Assembly (NCBI RefSeq): GCF_030272615.1
Contig: NC_081414.1
Coordinates: 813,602,569 to 813,666,568, forward strand
Reading direction: 5' to 3'
DNA from: Cryptomeria japonica
Lineage: Eukaryota; Streptophyta; Pinopsida; Cupressales; Cupressaceae
Length of the DNA: 64,000 nt
Shown here: positions 1 to 11,282 of the stretch, piece by piece
Position numbering within the stretch: position 1 is the first letter of the stretch
How the letters are laid out: each line of letters starts with the position of its first letter
Translations under genes and position numbers: made by a program
The notes under the pieces: model-generated
Databases searched by the model: none
What the model saw: the letters and a program-made list of their open reading frames with translations, nothing else
Told to the model about the DNA's origin: nothing

Positions 1-3000
1 AGAATCCCACAAATGCAAATATAAACACGAAGAGAACTCAGTCCGTCGTTCTTTGAGCCCTCTCCAAAGTTTTGGATGGCTGTGAAATTTATATATTCCA
101 GCAATTACATGAAAATTGACTTATATTTTGTAACAAAGTTTCAAAGCAAACTAATATTTGATTTAAAAGAAAAATTAAAAAAAACATTAGGGAATGTTTT
201 TAATTTTTCTTTGCTCATTGCTTATTGGCTAGAATTTTTAATAAAAAAAGCCAAAAACTCGAGCAAAATAAAAAGTGACCAATCAAAAAAAGAAGAAAAT
301 AATGAAAATTAAATTTAAAAATTCGTGCTCGTACAAACCATAAAATGAATATTTAATTTTTCATTAGCACAATTCTTAAGATATGATTAATTGGATTGGG
401 CTCAAGCTAAAACATTAGTCTCCTATAAGGCAGGGACTAATAATAATAAACTAGAATATCTCTAACATAATCCAAATTTTTAAAAGATATATAAGTTAGA
501 ATTTTTTTTAATTTTATAAACTTAAAACTAAATTAATAGAAAAATAAAAAACTCAAAATCAAATAATATAATATTTAAATGACATATTTACGCCAAAGGC
601 GTCTCCTTCTATGAAATGGACGACCTCAAAAATTAAACTTGATTGCTTGCGCTGAAAGAATTCCTATTTCTCCAATCGACCTTTTATTTGACTATTGTCA
701 TTGCTTTATCTTGTAATAATATGGACATTTGTAAAAACAATATAATATTGAGCTTGTCTAATATTCAATATCTTCAATGGTAACTATACACTTCGTGCCA
801 CGTATAGATCCTTACAAGAAGGAATTATTTACATTAAACAGATATTTAGTTGAAAACCTATGGGAGGGAAGAAGGGGCCCACCCAAGATTCTCTTCGAAA
901 AGGAATCTAACTTTTCTTAGACTTAGCATTTTCTCTTATATCCCCCTCACTTAAGTCTAAGCTAAGAAAGGAAAAGTTTTAATGAGAATAAATGATTATT
1001 ATTTACAATTTAGTCTAATAAAGCTAATTTCAATATTATCTCATTTTAAATGTTTTTTTAGATATGAAATTAACTTTAGATTTAGTGTTTTTTCCAAATT
1101 GTACTTCATGTAAGTTAGAATAAATTAAGATTAACAAAGTTTTAAGTTCTAATATCATTTTGTCAAATGTTCTTATACGTGTTTAAAACTTCTATTACTT
1201 ATCTTGTTTTATCAATGATGTTTATTAGATCAGAGGAAAGAGAAGTCAGACAAAATGAAACTTTATCTATTATAGGAAAAATATGTGATAATGATAAACC
1301 TTAAAGAAGTATAAGTAAGAAATATTAATTCAAATTTTATTTCAGTTGGAAGAATTATACGTATATTTATATGCGTAGAACATAAGTTGGTATGAGCTCC
1401 CTTGACATGTAGAAGCAGATAAATCATTATTGAGTAAGGATTTTATATAAAAAAAAATTAGTACAAGAAAAGATTGGGCAAATTTTGTTCTATTTATTTT
1501 TATATATTAAGAGGAAATGTTTTGAGTATTAACATCTAAATGTTGACAATAAGAGATTTAGAAATCCTCCTTAAATTGAATTGATACTATATTACAACAT
1601 GACAAAAGGGTATTTCAATTTAATTGTGTTTAGGGTCATAAAAGGTATACCGTGACCTTCCTTAAACTATGATAACTAATCTTCTATAAACATTATCTTT
1701 GTGACCTCCATAGTATACGAATATTAGAAATAGGGAAATAAGTTTAGGCACATCCTAAGTTCTTAAAAGACACTATCATTAGTAAAGGAATGGTAGAGAG
1801 AGAGTGCTCAATTGTTTCTTCTAGAACATGTAAGAGTAGTATTGGGTTATGCATTGTGATCTCCTTAAATTTATGCCTTCATTATATTGATCTTTAGAAA
1901 CTTAAGAATATGATAACTATGAAAATACTATCTGATTTGTTCCTATTGGAAATGAGGTTACGTTTATCTTGTCTTAGTTATGGTTGATTACTAATCTTTA
2001 GACCTAGGAAATTTCCATAATGTTCACCTTACTCTAGAGTAAGTGTAGAATCATTAGGCAAGGAAATATGAATTATAGAAGAATAGAGATATCAATATCT
2101 TACATAATGTCAACTCTAAGGAACCATGCTTCCACCTTAATGTTATTGAGATTCTTGTCACTAATGAAAATATGATAATGTCCAATTTTCATCAGAAAAA
2201 CATGATAAGTTACCTCAATGTTTACGATCAAAATAACTACAAAATAATTAGTGTCTACAATTGTAAAGATTCTTCGTATGATATGTGTGAACTTCGATAC
2301 CATTGATTTGCATATGCAAGCATTGTTCATGATGTACAAATCAAATTTTGGGTATATGAAAGACATAACTATATGTGAATGCTCATTTGATTGTTGATTT
2401 CATGTTTGCACATTACCACTAAGTAGATCTATCTCTCATGTGATATGATTACATAGAAAGAGATGCTTCAGTAGTTCAATGAATTCTTTTGTTGACTTGT
2501 GGACATGTTAAAAAATATTGCACCTATATGCATTTATATACTCTTGTATTTTGTTGTATGCTCATGTATATTTTTTTGAGCTTTTATATTCATTGTGTGT
2601 CTTCCATGTGTATTATGTGTGTATTGGATGGGTTTTGAATATGGGTTAAAAGAGAAGGGTGAGTTTATAGAGAGGTTTAAGTCTCTGCTTTAACTCATCT
2701 GCCGATAGTTGTCCTTGAAAGATCTTTGGCCAAATTTCTATTGATTTTTTAGTATATTCTTGCTAAGAGAATCACTATATTTTTACTCTCTTCCATATCT
2801 TAGTGTTGATACTAGATACACTAAGTTGCACCAGATTCCATCCCTTGCCAGTTTCGAGTTGCTAGACTTCTTTGTGCAAGGTTGGTGGTTCTTTGTGCCA
2901 GGAAGAACTTCGGGGAAGTGTAAATGCTTTGTAGTTGGGCAATAAAGCGCGTTGGCAGTGTTATCACCCATGATGTAAGTGTGGGAGATAGATGTTGGGA

Positions 3001-3670
3001 GTCCCTATCATGATGATATTCAACTTTATTTTATATAATTCATTATATTTGACTTTATGGTCTTTTGTAGCATAAGTAATTTTCATTATGTTTAGCCAAT
3101 CTCTTGGACTAATCAAACATTGTGTTGAGTTGTAACATTATGTAACTACTTTTTGGTATATTGAGCATAATGGATTATTCAATAAAGTGAATTCTTAATT
3201 ATGTGTAAAATTGTTGTAATTATACAATTAAATATTTTGATAATATGGAGGCCTCTACATTGATAATATATATCTTTGATGTTTTATTTAATATTACGTC
3301 ATAATATACAGATTAATTTAATATTATTTTATAAATAAATAAATAATTTTTATTTTAGTTAAAGCAATTAGAGTGTCTAGGAGAAAATTGTTTAGTAGAA
3401 TTTCCTATAGATGTTTTGAAATGACTTTTTATGGTTGTAAAATATGCACAAAATGAACTTGTAAAAGTCATTGGAAACTCTCAACCAAATGAAACATTTA
3501 ACATGTATAAAATTAGTCCTAAAAATCCTTGCATATATTCTATTCTCTCTCTATTTCAAACATACCATAAGCCTATTGGTAACGGAGTATTATTATCTTT
3601 CTCATTTTTCAAAACCCTATCATAGGATACATAGCTGATTTCAAACTACCACTTCTCCATTGATACATTT
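1..3670. other. AT-rich intergenic DNA, no gene recognised
   Basis: I see no gene here. Open frames are short, in AT-rich sequence, and have no recognisable motif. One patch at about 2630-2990 is less AT-rich and is open on both strands (61-62 codons each); it could be the edge of an old repeat or LTR, but no termini or duplications were found. This region lies upstream of BRR2, so distal promoter elements cannot be excluded. Confidence 0.5.
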
Positions 3671-3674
3671 TTTG

Positions 3675-3812
3675 CAAAACATCATTTGTTAAATGATCTA
3701 CCAATTAATGTCATGTATTACATAAATGTATACAATAATTTTTTTACAAAACATCATTTGTTAAATGATTTACCAATTAATGTCATGTATTACATAAATG
3801 TATACAATAAAT
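3675..3812. repeat. 72-bp tandem duplication upstream of BRR2
   Basis: Two near-identical copies start at 3675 and 3747 (offset 72 bp), each beginning CAAAACATCATTTG and ending near TATACAATAA. They lie about 360 bp upstream of the BRR2 start codon. The few differences between copies suggest a fairly young duplication. No function can be assigned. Confidence 0.85.
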
Positions 3813-3933
3813 AGACCATTTTTTCCTAATTGACTATCCACACCTGTTAGGCGCACACCAAGGTGCACTTGAATGAAATATTTGAATTTTTAATCGGTTT
3901 ATTCAAACGAAATTTATAATCCTTACCGACCTA

Positions 3934-4093
3934 CTTCCATTTTATATCACAATCCTTGCTCAGGGAAACTCAGGAACGCTGCCTTCTTCCATTTTATATC
4001 ACAAACCCTACACAGAGTAACTCATCAGGAACGCTTCCTCCTTCCATTTTATAGCACAAACCCTACTCAGAGCAACTCATCAGGAACGCTATG
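3934..4093 (+). promoter_or_regulatory. Triplicated ~53-bp proximal promoter/5' leader unit of BRR2
   Basis: Three imperfect tandem copies begin at 3934, 3986 and 4041, each opening CTTCCATTTTATA and closing CAGGAACGCT. Copies 1 and 2 hold a TATA-like TTTATATC; in copy 3 it has become TTTATAGC. Copies 2 and 3 hold AAACCCTA (4003-4010 and 4058-4065), and another AAACCCTAA lies at 4109-4117. This word is the plant telo-box, known from promoters of translation and housekeeping genes. The transcription start is unknown, so part of this may be 5' UTR. The promoter role is inferred from position. Confidence 0.55.
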
Positions 4094-4153
4094 CAGAGCT
4101 CGGCCACGAAACCCTAATCAGGTTTTTGCCTTATGTTTTTCTTTGGATTTTGA
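4091..4153 (+). promoter_or_regulatory. Two short upstream ORFs in the BRR2 leader
   Basis: ATG at 4091 opens an 8-codon frame that stops at 4115-4117. ATG at 4133 opens a 6-codon frame that stops at 4151-4153, 15 bases before the BRR2 ATG at 4169. If transcription starts upstream of 4091 both would be uORFs able to tune BRR2 translation. The main ATG has G at -3 and G at +4, a good plant initiation context. Confidence 0.45.
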
Positions 4154-4168
4154 TTAAAAACAGAAGAA

Positions 4169-7114
4169 ATGGCACATCTCGGGGGAGGTGCCGAAGCCCA
4201 TGCGCGTTTCAAGCAGTATGAGTACAGGGCGAATTCCAGTTTAGTTTTAACTACAGATTCCCGGCCCCGTGATACTCATGAGCCTACAGGAGAGCCTGAG
4301 TCCCTGTGGGGAAAGATCGACCCGAAGAATTTTGGTGATAGGGTTTACCATGGGAAACCCCCTGAACTGGAGGAAAGAATTAAAAAGGCTAAGAAGAAGA
4401 AAGAGAGAGAAAAACCTGCCTTGGATGCGGCCGTGCCCAAGAGGGATACTAAGAGAAGGCGAGTCCAGGAAGAGAGTGTTTTGTCTATTGCTGATGATGG
4501 CATTTACAGGCCCAAGACCAAGGAGACCCGAGCTGCTTATGAGGCACTTCTCAGCACTATACAACAGCAGTTCGGTGACCAACCACAGGACATCTTGAGA
4601 GGTGCTGCTGATGAAGTGTTGGCTGTCTTGAAGAACGACAAGATTAAGGACCTTGATAAGAAGAAGGAGATTGAGAAACTTCTCAATTCTTTGTCCTCTC
4701 AGCATTTTGCACAGCTTGTTTCTATCGGTAAGCTCATTACTGATTACCAGGATGCTGGCGAAGCAGGAACAGGTGTGGGAGCAGCTGCTGGGGAAGCCCT
4801 TGATGATGATATTGGTGTGGCTGTTGAGTTTGAGGAGGAGGAAGAGGACGAGGATAGCGATTTGGATCAAGTGCAGGAAGATAGTGATGCCGAGGATGAT
4901 GATGATGGGCAGGATGCAAGTAAGACGGAAGCTATGCAAATGGGTGGTATTGATGACGATGACATGGAAGAAGCAGATGAAGGATTAAATGTGCAGGACA
5001 TAGATGCTTATTGGCTTCAGCGCAAAATCTCTCAGGCTTTTGGTGTAATTGATCCTCAGCATAGCCAGAAACTTGCTGAAGATGTTTTGAAGAAATTGGC
5101 AGAGGGCGATGTTCTTGATGTGGAGAACAAGCTGGTGATGCTTTTGGATTACGAGAAGTTTGATCTTATTAAATTGCTTTTGCGTAACAGGCTCAAGATA
5201 GTTTGGTGTACACGGCTGGCCAGGGCAGAGGATCAGAAAGAAAGGAAGAAGATAGAAGATGAAATGATGGGAGAGCCTGCACTTGCTGCTATTCTTGAAC
5301 AGTTGCATGCTACAAGGGCCACCGCCAAGGAACGGCAGAAGAATCTAGAACGAAGCATCCGCGAGGAAGCTAGGAAATTAAGAGATGAGGGCGTAGATGG
5401 AGAGAGGACAAGGGAACGGCGGGTAGATAGAGAAATGGAGAATAGTTGGTTGAAAGGTCAGCGTCAGATGCTGGATCTTGATAGCATTTCATTCCATCAA
5501 GGGGGGCTGCTGATGGCAAACAAGAGGTGTGAGCTACCTCCAGGTTCTCTTAGGATAACAAAGAAAGGTTACGAGGAAGTTCATGTCCCTCCTTTGAAGG
5601 CAAAACCCCTCGCAGAAGGGGAAGAACTTGTCAAGATATCGGACATTCCAGATTGGGCGGAGCCTGCATTCAGGGGAATGAAGCAACTGAACAGGGTGCA
5701 GAGCAGAGTGTATGAAACTGCACTATTTACTGCTGAGAATTTGCTTCTGTGTGCACCCACAGGCGCTGGTAAGACTAATGTGGCATTGTTAACCATACTT
5801 CAACAGATTGCTCTCAATAGGAATGCTGATGGTTCCATTGATTTGAATAAGTTCAAGATTGTTTATGTGGCACCCATGAAAGCATTAGTTGCAGAGCTAG
5901 TTGGTAACTTGTCTCACCGGTTACAGTCTTATGGGATTTCTGTAAGGGAACTTTCAGGAGATCAGACAATGTCTCGTCAACAAATAGAGGAAACACAGAT
6001 AATTGTCACCACTCCTGAAAAGTGGGATATTATCACCCGAAAGTCTGGGGACAGAACTTACACTCAGCTTGTGAAACTTCTGATTATTGACGAGATTCAT
6101 CTTTTACATGACAATAGAGGACCGGTGCTGGAAAGTATTGTGGCTCGGACAGTTAGGCAAATTGAGACTACCCAAGAAATGATACGGTTGGTGGGGCTGT
6201 CCGCAACATTGCCAAACTATGAGGATGTTGCCCTGTTACTAAGAGTCGACAAGTCAAAAGGGTTGTTTCATTTTGATAATAGTTACAGACCTTGTCCACT
6301 TGCTCAGCAATATATTGGTATCACGGTTAAGAAACCACTCCAGAGGTTTCAGCTTATGAATGATGTGTGTTATGAAAAGGTGATGACAGCTTCTGGCAAG
6401 CATCAAGTTTTGATCTTTGTACATTCCAGGAAAGAAACGGCAAAAACAGCCCGAGCCATAAGAGATACAGCGCTTGCCAATGATACCCTTGGACGGTTTC
6501 TCAAAGAAGATAGTGCCAGCCGAGAAATTCTTCAAACGGAGACTGATAGAGTGAAAAGCAGTGACCTGAGAGACCTTTTGCCTTATGGATTTGCAATACA
6601 CCATGCAGGGATGGCCAGGGCAGATCGAACTCTGGTAGAAGATCTTTTTTCTGATAGGCATATTCAGGTTTTGGTATCAACTGCCACACTCGCATGGGGA
6701 GTAAATCTCCCTGCACATACTGTTATTATAAAAGGAACTCAAATTTACAATCCTGAGAAAGGTATGTGGACTGAGCTTAGTCCCTTAGATGTCATGCAGA
6801 TGCTTGGTCGAGCTGGAAGGCCACAGTATGATTCCCATGGTGAAGGAATAATATTAACAGGTCACAGTGAGCTGCAATATTATCTATCACTTATGAATCA
6901 GCAATTACCGATTGAGAGCCAATTTATCTCAAAATTAGCAGATCATTTAAATGCAGAAATTGTTCTAGGTACAGTTCAAAATGCAAGAGAGGCGTGCACG
7001 TGGTTGGGATACACTTATCTTTACATTCGCATGCTACGAAATCCTGTTCTATATGGTCTATCTGCTGATGCTTTAGATAAAGACAATACGTTAGAAGAAA
7101 GAAGGGCAGACTTG
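4169..7114 (+). CDS. BRR2: BRR2 (U5 snRNP 200-kDa DExH helicase), exon 1, codons 1-982
   Basis: BRR2 is the Ski2-like RNA helicase of the U5 snRNP; it unwinds U4/U6 during spliceosome activation in the nucleus. The start is certain: the protein opens MAHLGGGAEAHARFKQYEY, the conserved plant BRR2 N-terminus. Then come a lysine-rich segment, a PWI-like region near residues 140-195 and an acidic tract near 215-280. The N-terminal helicase cassette has motif I APTGAGKT (529-536), motif II DEIH (641-644), SAT (678-680) and motif VI QMLGRAGRPQYD (877-888), all expected of the active cassette. The exon ends at a GTAAGT donor (7115), phase 0, and continues at 7255. Exons 1-3 give 2,173 residues, the usual plant BRR2 length, with no frameshift or stop, so the gene is probably functional. 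Confidence 0.97.
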
Positions 7115-7254
7115 GTAAGTATAGCCGTGATTTTCAATTTACAACATAGTAATTTTATTATGATATTGTTAGAGTCTTAGACACAAAGGACCCTTTATTT
7201 TACTTTAATGATAGTTGTTAGTGCTTCTTATAATTGAACTGTTTATGTTAACAG
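7115..7254 (+). other. BRR2 intron 1 (140 bp)
   Basis: GT donor (GTAAGT) at 7115 and a TTAACAG acceptor ending at 7254. Splicing joins RADL to [12 protein letters not shown] in phase 0, which matches the conserved winged-helix region after the first helicase cassette. Reading through would meet a stop at 7178-7180. Confidence 0.93.
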
Positions 7255-7644
7255 ATACATTCGGCCGCAACTATCTTGGACAAAAATAATTTGGTGAAAT
7301 ATGATCGGAAAAGTGGATATTTCCAGGTTACCGATCTTGGACGGATAGCCAGTTATTATTACATCACTCATGGGACAATGTCTACTTATAATGAGCACTT
7401 GAAGCCAACAATGGGTGATATTGAGCTATGCCGATTGTTTTCGTTAAGTGAAGAGTTTAAATATGTGTCTGTAAGAGAAGAAGAGAAGATGGAACTTGCA
7501 AAGCTCTTAGATCGTGTTCCTATTCCAGTGAAGGAGAGTTTGGAGGAGCCAAGTGCTAAGATCAATGTTTTGCTCCAGGCTTACATTTCACAGCTTAAGC
7601 TTGAAGGTCTTTCCCTCACATCGGATATGGTGTTTATTACTCAG
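7255..7644 (+). CDS. BRR2: BRR2 exon 2, codons 983-1112
   Basis: This 390-bp exon (130 codons, phase 0 at both ends) encodes the winged-helix and first Sec63-domain segment of the N-terminal cassette, including [11 protein letters not shown] and [20 protein letters not shown]. It ends VFITQ at a GTATGT donor. The start is set by the acceptor AG at 7253-7254 and the end by joining to [13 protein letters not shown] in exon 3, a conserved BRR2 run. Oddly, the last 41 bases of the exon, with its donor, are duplicated just downstream. The frame kept beyond the donor stops at 7669-7671, so intron retention would truncate the protein. Confidence 0.95.
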
Positions 7645-7848
7645 GTATGTATTCATATAGAAAACCTGTGAAGCACAAGTCATAACTATTTCTAATTAAT
7701 CTATAAGTGGGTGACTTGAATTTGTAAGGTCTTTCCCTCACATCGGATATGGTGTTTATTACTCAGGTATGTATTCATATAGAAAACCTGTGAAGCACAA
7801 GTCATAACTATTTCTAATTAATCTATAAGTGGGTGACTTGAATTTGTA
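7604..7848. repeat. 122-bp perfect tandem duplication covering the exon 2 donor site
   Basis: Bases 7604-7725 recur without difference at 7726-7847. The unit holds the last 41 bases of exon 2, the CAG/GTATGT donor and 81 bases of intron. A second donor therefore exists at 7767. Its use would add a segment containing the in-frame stop at 7669-7671, so only the first donor gives full-length BRR2. Identity of the copies points to a very recent event or an assembly artefact. Confidence 0.93.
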
Positions 7849-8013
7849 TGCTTTGTAATGCAACTTACTAGCATAACTATATTTAGAAAAATCATTGTAA
7901 GCGATGCTGAGATATATTAATACGAGGAAACTCTTAGAAGATAAGATACAACAATATGATAACAAATGATAGAAACACAAAGGTTCACTAATTTGAAAAT
8001 TAAACAATATTTT

Positions 8014-9862
8014 TGAATTATACCAGCTTTGAAAACAAAGTGGATTTTAAACAATATTCCTCATAAATCAGAAACAAGAGTAACAGGTTACTCCATAATG
8101 TATTCAGTTCTATTTCACCGAATTAATATTCAGATAGGAATTAAGCAGTATGTGAAAAGCAAATCGTCATCATACTAATCATCAATTACACATCATGCTG
8201 TTTCAGAAGTTTTAGAAGTAAAGGCTAGCAGCAGTCAATAATAGGATTTAATAATAAATAATAAATTAATAATAATTAAATTAAAATATAAATAATAAAA
8301 TATAATATACTATAATTACAAGTTAATTAAGTTTAATGAAAAGTTAATGCTATGAAGAGTTGTGATTCCCTCAAACATGAGGTATAAAAGGGAGAAGAGT
8401 TCATTTGAAAGAGGGAAGGAGGGTTGAAGAAAGGAATTAAGCATGTGAATCAAGGAAGGATTAATGAGAGAAGAAAGGTTGTGTCTCTTTTAAACGGCAA
8501 GAATTATGAAGGGTTGTACTATTTCAAAGGGTGGAAATTGTGAAAGGTTGCGTAGGTTGTCTCTTGCCAAACCTCAGGCATGATGAAGAGATGTGGCTGC
8601 TCCCTCACATGGGAAGATATAAGGGGAAGGAGGTTCATTTGAGAAAGAGAGGGAAGGGAGATTAATTTGGAGAATAATTTACTATTCTCAAAGGGCAGCA
8701 ATGAACAGTGATGACTTGTTTCTTTTGAAGAGGTGTGACTTCTCACAATTTTAGATATAAAGAAGGGATCAATTCAATTGGGAAGGAGGGATTGGAAGAG
8801 TCATCCGTAAGATCAAAGAAGACAAGAAAGTCAATGGATCGAGGGAGAAATATCTAATTAATAAGGGAGGAAATTAGCAGACTTTTATATCTACAAGGGC
8901 AAGATTCAGGGCAAATTTAAAAGGGGACATTACAGTATGTGAAAAGCAAATCTTTATCATACTAATCACCAATTACACATCATGCTGTTTCAGAAGTTTT
9001 GGAAGTAAAGGCTAACAACAGTCAATAATATTCGCGCTCCAGATAGGTACAGGTCTAGACTCAGGCGATAGAAACAATCATCTGAAAACTCACATATTAC
9101 ATGAAGATCTTGCATAAGAAGGTGGGTGGTGCCTGAGAATGATGCCTATTATTCTGTTACTGTATGACCTTCTTGCTTCAGCTGTGATGCCTATCTCCTA
9201 CGTTGATATGCAGAATAAATTTGCTACCAGCTTTGCTGTGTCGTAGACAACAGCAAAGGTGGAATTTGCTTATTGCTACTGGATGGAATCTGCTTCTTGA
9301 CTCGTGGAATCCTCTGGCTATTTTCTAATAGGTATGGCTTTATCCTGTGTGACTCTGTCCCTAGTAATCTGCTGATTAAGTCTCCTTAAACCCTTGCTAG
9401 ATCTGCTCCTAAGAGGAATGTGATTTAAATCAGAATTAGTGTGCCTGCTGCCATTAACGAGCTGAGTGTATCAACTGAGTAAAGATGAACAATGAGACAT
9501 ATGTTTGTGATAGGGGCTATGTCCTACCTTTAAAATGATATTGAGGTTTTTGTCTGAACATCAGATGCATTCGTGCAATGCCAGAACCTTAGATAACTTT
9601 GATGCCTTCTACAGGCTAATTAACCTCCTTAAATACATGATGATGGATGGTTAACCGCCAAAAGAGCCCAGGTCGGCTTAGAGCTGTTTTATTAAGAAAT
9701 TTATTTATTATTTAATTAAAAAATCGTACCTTAAGTTGGCCCCCATAAAGATTATAAAATAATAATAATTTCACCTTTCTTAGGTTGGCCCCACATGTTT
9801 TAGACAATTATTTAATAATTTTTTATTTACTGGGCTGACTGCTGGAAATTGGGGACATTACA
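8014..9862 (-). repeat. 3' LTR of the LARD-like element
   Basis: The plus-strand left end is TGAATTATACCAGC and the right end GGGGACATTACA. It aligns with 21775-24401 over its whole length except for an extra 689-bp block plus a 98-bp duplication in this copy and a 1.5-kb solo LTR in the other. The copies differ at scattered bases, so the element is not very recent. Confidence 0.87.
8146..9030. repeat. 98-bp direct repeat around a 689-bp extra block in the 3' LTR
   Basis: Bases 8146-8243 recur at 8933-9030 with a few differences; the other LTR has one copy (near 21912). The block between (8244-8932) is absent from the other LTR. It starts AT-rich, holds three purine-rich segments with TATA-like words (near 8382, 8610 and 8755), and ends GGGGACATTACA, the same terminus as the host LTR. 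A 98-bp flank duplication is far too long for an integrase target site. Template switching or unequal recombination between related LTRs is more likely. Confidence 0.75.
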
Positions 9863-9881
9863 GTCCTCCCATCCCAAATTG
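9863..9881 (-). other. Polypurine tract of the LARD-like element
   Basis: Read on the minus strand, the bases next to the 3' LTR are TTTGGGATGGGAGGAC, a purine-rich run ending one base before the LTR start TGTAATGTCCCC. This is where plus-strand DNA synthesis would be primed and it confirms the minus orientation. Confidence 0.7.
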
Positions 9882-10317
9882 CTTGTCCTAAGCAATGTTA
9901 GCTCTAAAAGCTCTATCCACTTCAATTCGATGCTGTTCCACGATCGTGGGTACTGCTTTTGTGGATTCTCTGACTCTCCAGACATTGCTGTCATGCATAG
10001 CCTTAAGAAACTCTATGTAGATGTTCAGGATCTGATACACACATCATCACCATGGCCTTACCTCCTTTCCTTCAATTCTCAGGTGGTGTTGTGTCTTTCA
10101 CACCAGACTCTACTTCTTCCTGTTCCAGATTGTTGAATCTCTCTGTCAACCAATAATTTGTGCCCCCTGATGTGATAGGCAAGAGATTATTATTGTTCTT
10201 GTCTTCATTCAGTTGCTGTTCTCTAGGTGGCAGCTGGTTCTTTGCTGTGTGTTTATCAATTTTCGATATATATGCCTGTAATATTATTCCTAACACAAAA
10301 TGCCCATTTAAAAAGCT

Positions 10318-10920
10318 TCATCCCATGGGCCTCAACTTTACACAGCTTTCTTCACTTAGAGATTCTTCTTGTATCAATGTATCAGATTGTGGCTTTATTA
10401 GCATGGAGATTGATTCTTTTTGTAACCAATCGGCAATGACAGCTACCACAGTGGTGCAATCACTTTCCCCTATAGAGCATTCACCCAAATGGTTAGTTGA
10501 AACAAAACATATCTCACCGGATAGACTCATTTCTCTATCTCTGCTGAACAATTCTTTTCCTTCCCAATTGCCCATTGTAAAATTATCAACTACATAGTCT
10601 GAATAGGTCAGTTTTATGTGATATAGTCCCAATGTCATCTTTATCTTCTTCTTCATATACCTTGTTCAATAGAGGCTTCCCCCTCTCATCCAGTGTTCTG
10701 CAACTAACCTCCCACTTTCTCCAAGTATGTAGGCTCCATTGGGATGTTTGTAGAACAATGCGATCAGAAACTGAAGAAGATGGCTCCTCAACAAGCTTAG
10801 AATTTGGCTCCATATTTGGTAAACCATTCATCATCCAATTTTCACAATTGTCACCTTCTCTTGAATTCAAATAGTGAGCATCTTCAACTACATGGTTGGC
10901 TGCAGCCAAAGTTCCATAAT
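10318..10920 (-). pseudogene. Captured fragment of a plant NT-C2-domain protein gene
   Basis: Two overlapping minus-strand frames (10586-10909 and 10318-10656) together resemble the C-terminal part of plant NT-C2 (EEIG1/EHBP1-type) proteins. Telling runs, in order, are LAAANH followed by YLNSREGDNCENW; GKPLLNKVYEEEDKDDIG, which matches the family's GEPLLKK..GEEGGDDID; MGNWEGKELFSRD; and GESDCTTVVAVIADWLQ, close to the family's GESACT.LVAVIADW. A frame change near 10600 breaks the frame. No intron interrupts it, as expected of a copied mRNA. The function of the family is poorly known. The identification is from memory of the family. Confidence 0.72.
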
Positions 10921-11282
10921 TGAAGGACTTCCTAAATCTGTGCCCCTCTATACCATTGGCTTCATCCTACTCACAATCATCAGTGGAACCTGAATCAAGC
11001 ATGTCAGTTATCTTATTTTCTTCACTCCTTAGGGACCATTTCTCATCATTGCTTTCCTCTTCTTCATCAGCCTTCTTAGTTCTTTCCATTAAAACATATT
11101 CTTTCAAAACTTCATTCTTCTTAGATCTGCTCTAGAAGTGGAGAAGTCATCTTTATTTGATAACAAACTTACTCCAATGAAAAGCAATGATTGAACTACA
11201 AACCTGGGGTTGGGGTCCAAAGCTTCTTGAGATGTTTGAAACTTCATAAAGTCAATGGTCATTGCAATTGTAGCTTTGGACG
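10921..11282 (-). pseudogene. Captured coding-like segment, 3' of a nested insertion (unidentified)
   Basis: If the 4.3-kb solo LTR at 11283-15609 is ignored, a minus-strand frame runs from 15834 through MRRVTS and on into KATIAMTIDFMKF, PNPRFVVQSLL and SNKDDFSTSRADL, as far as about 11104. Further on are acidic words and then the NT-C2-like part. It reads like protein, not like a random frame, but I do not recognise it. It may be the upstream part of the same captured gene. Confidence 0.4.

Noticed and set aside
76..312. 78-codon plus-strand frame near the window start
   Set aside because: Low-complexity Lys/Asn/Phe composition typical of AT-rich DNA, no motif and no supporting signal.
2100..2366. 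88-codon minus-strand frame
   Set aside because: AT-rich, Ile/Phe/Tyr composition only, no start context and no similarity recognised.
4247..4939. 230-codon minus-strand frame opposite BRR2 exon 1
   Set aside because: It is the complement of the BRR2 coding strand; Leu/Ile/His-rich with no domain.
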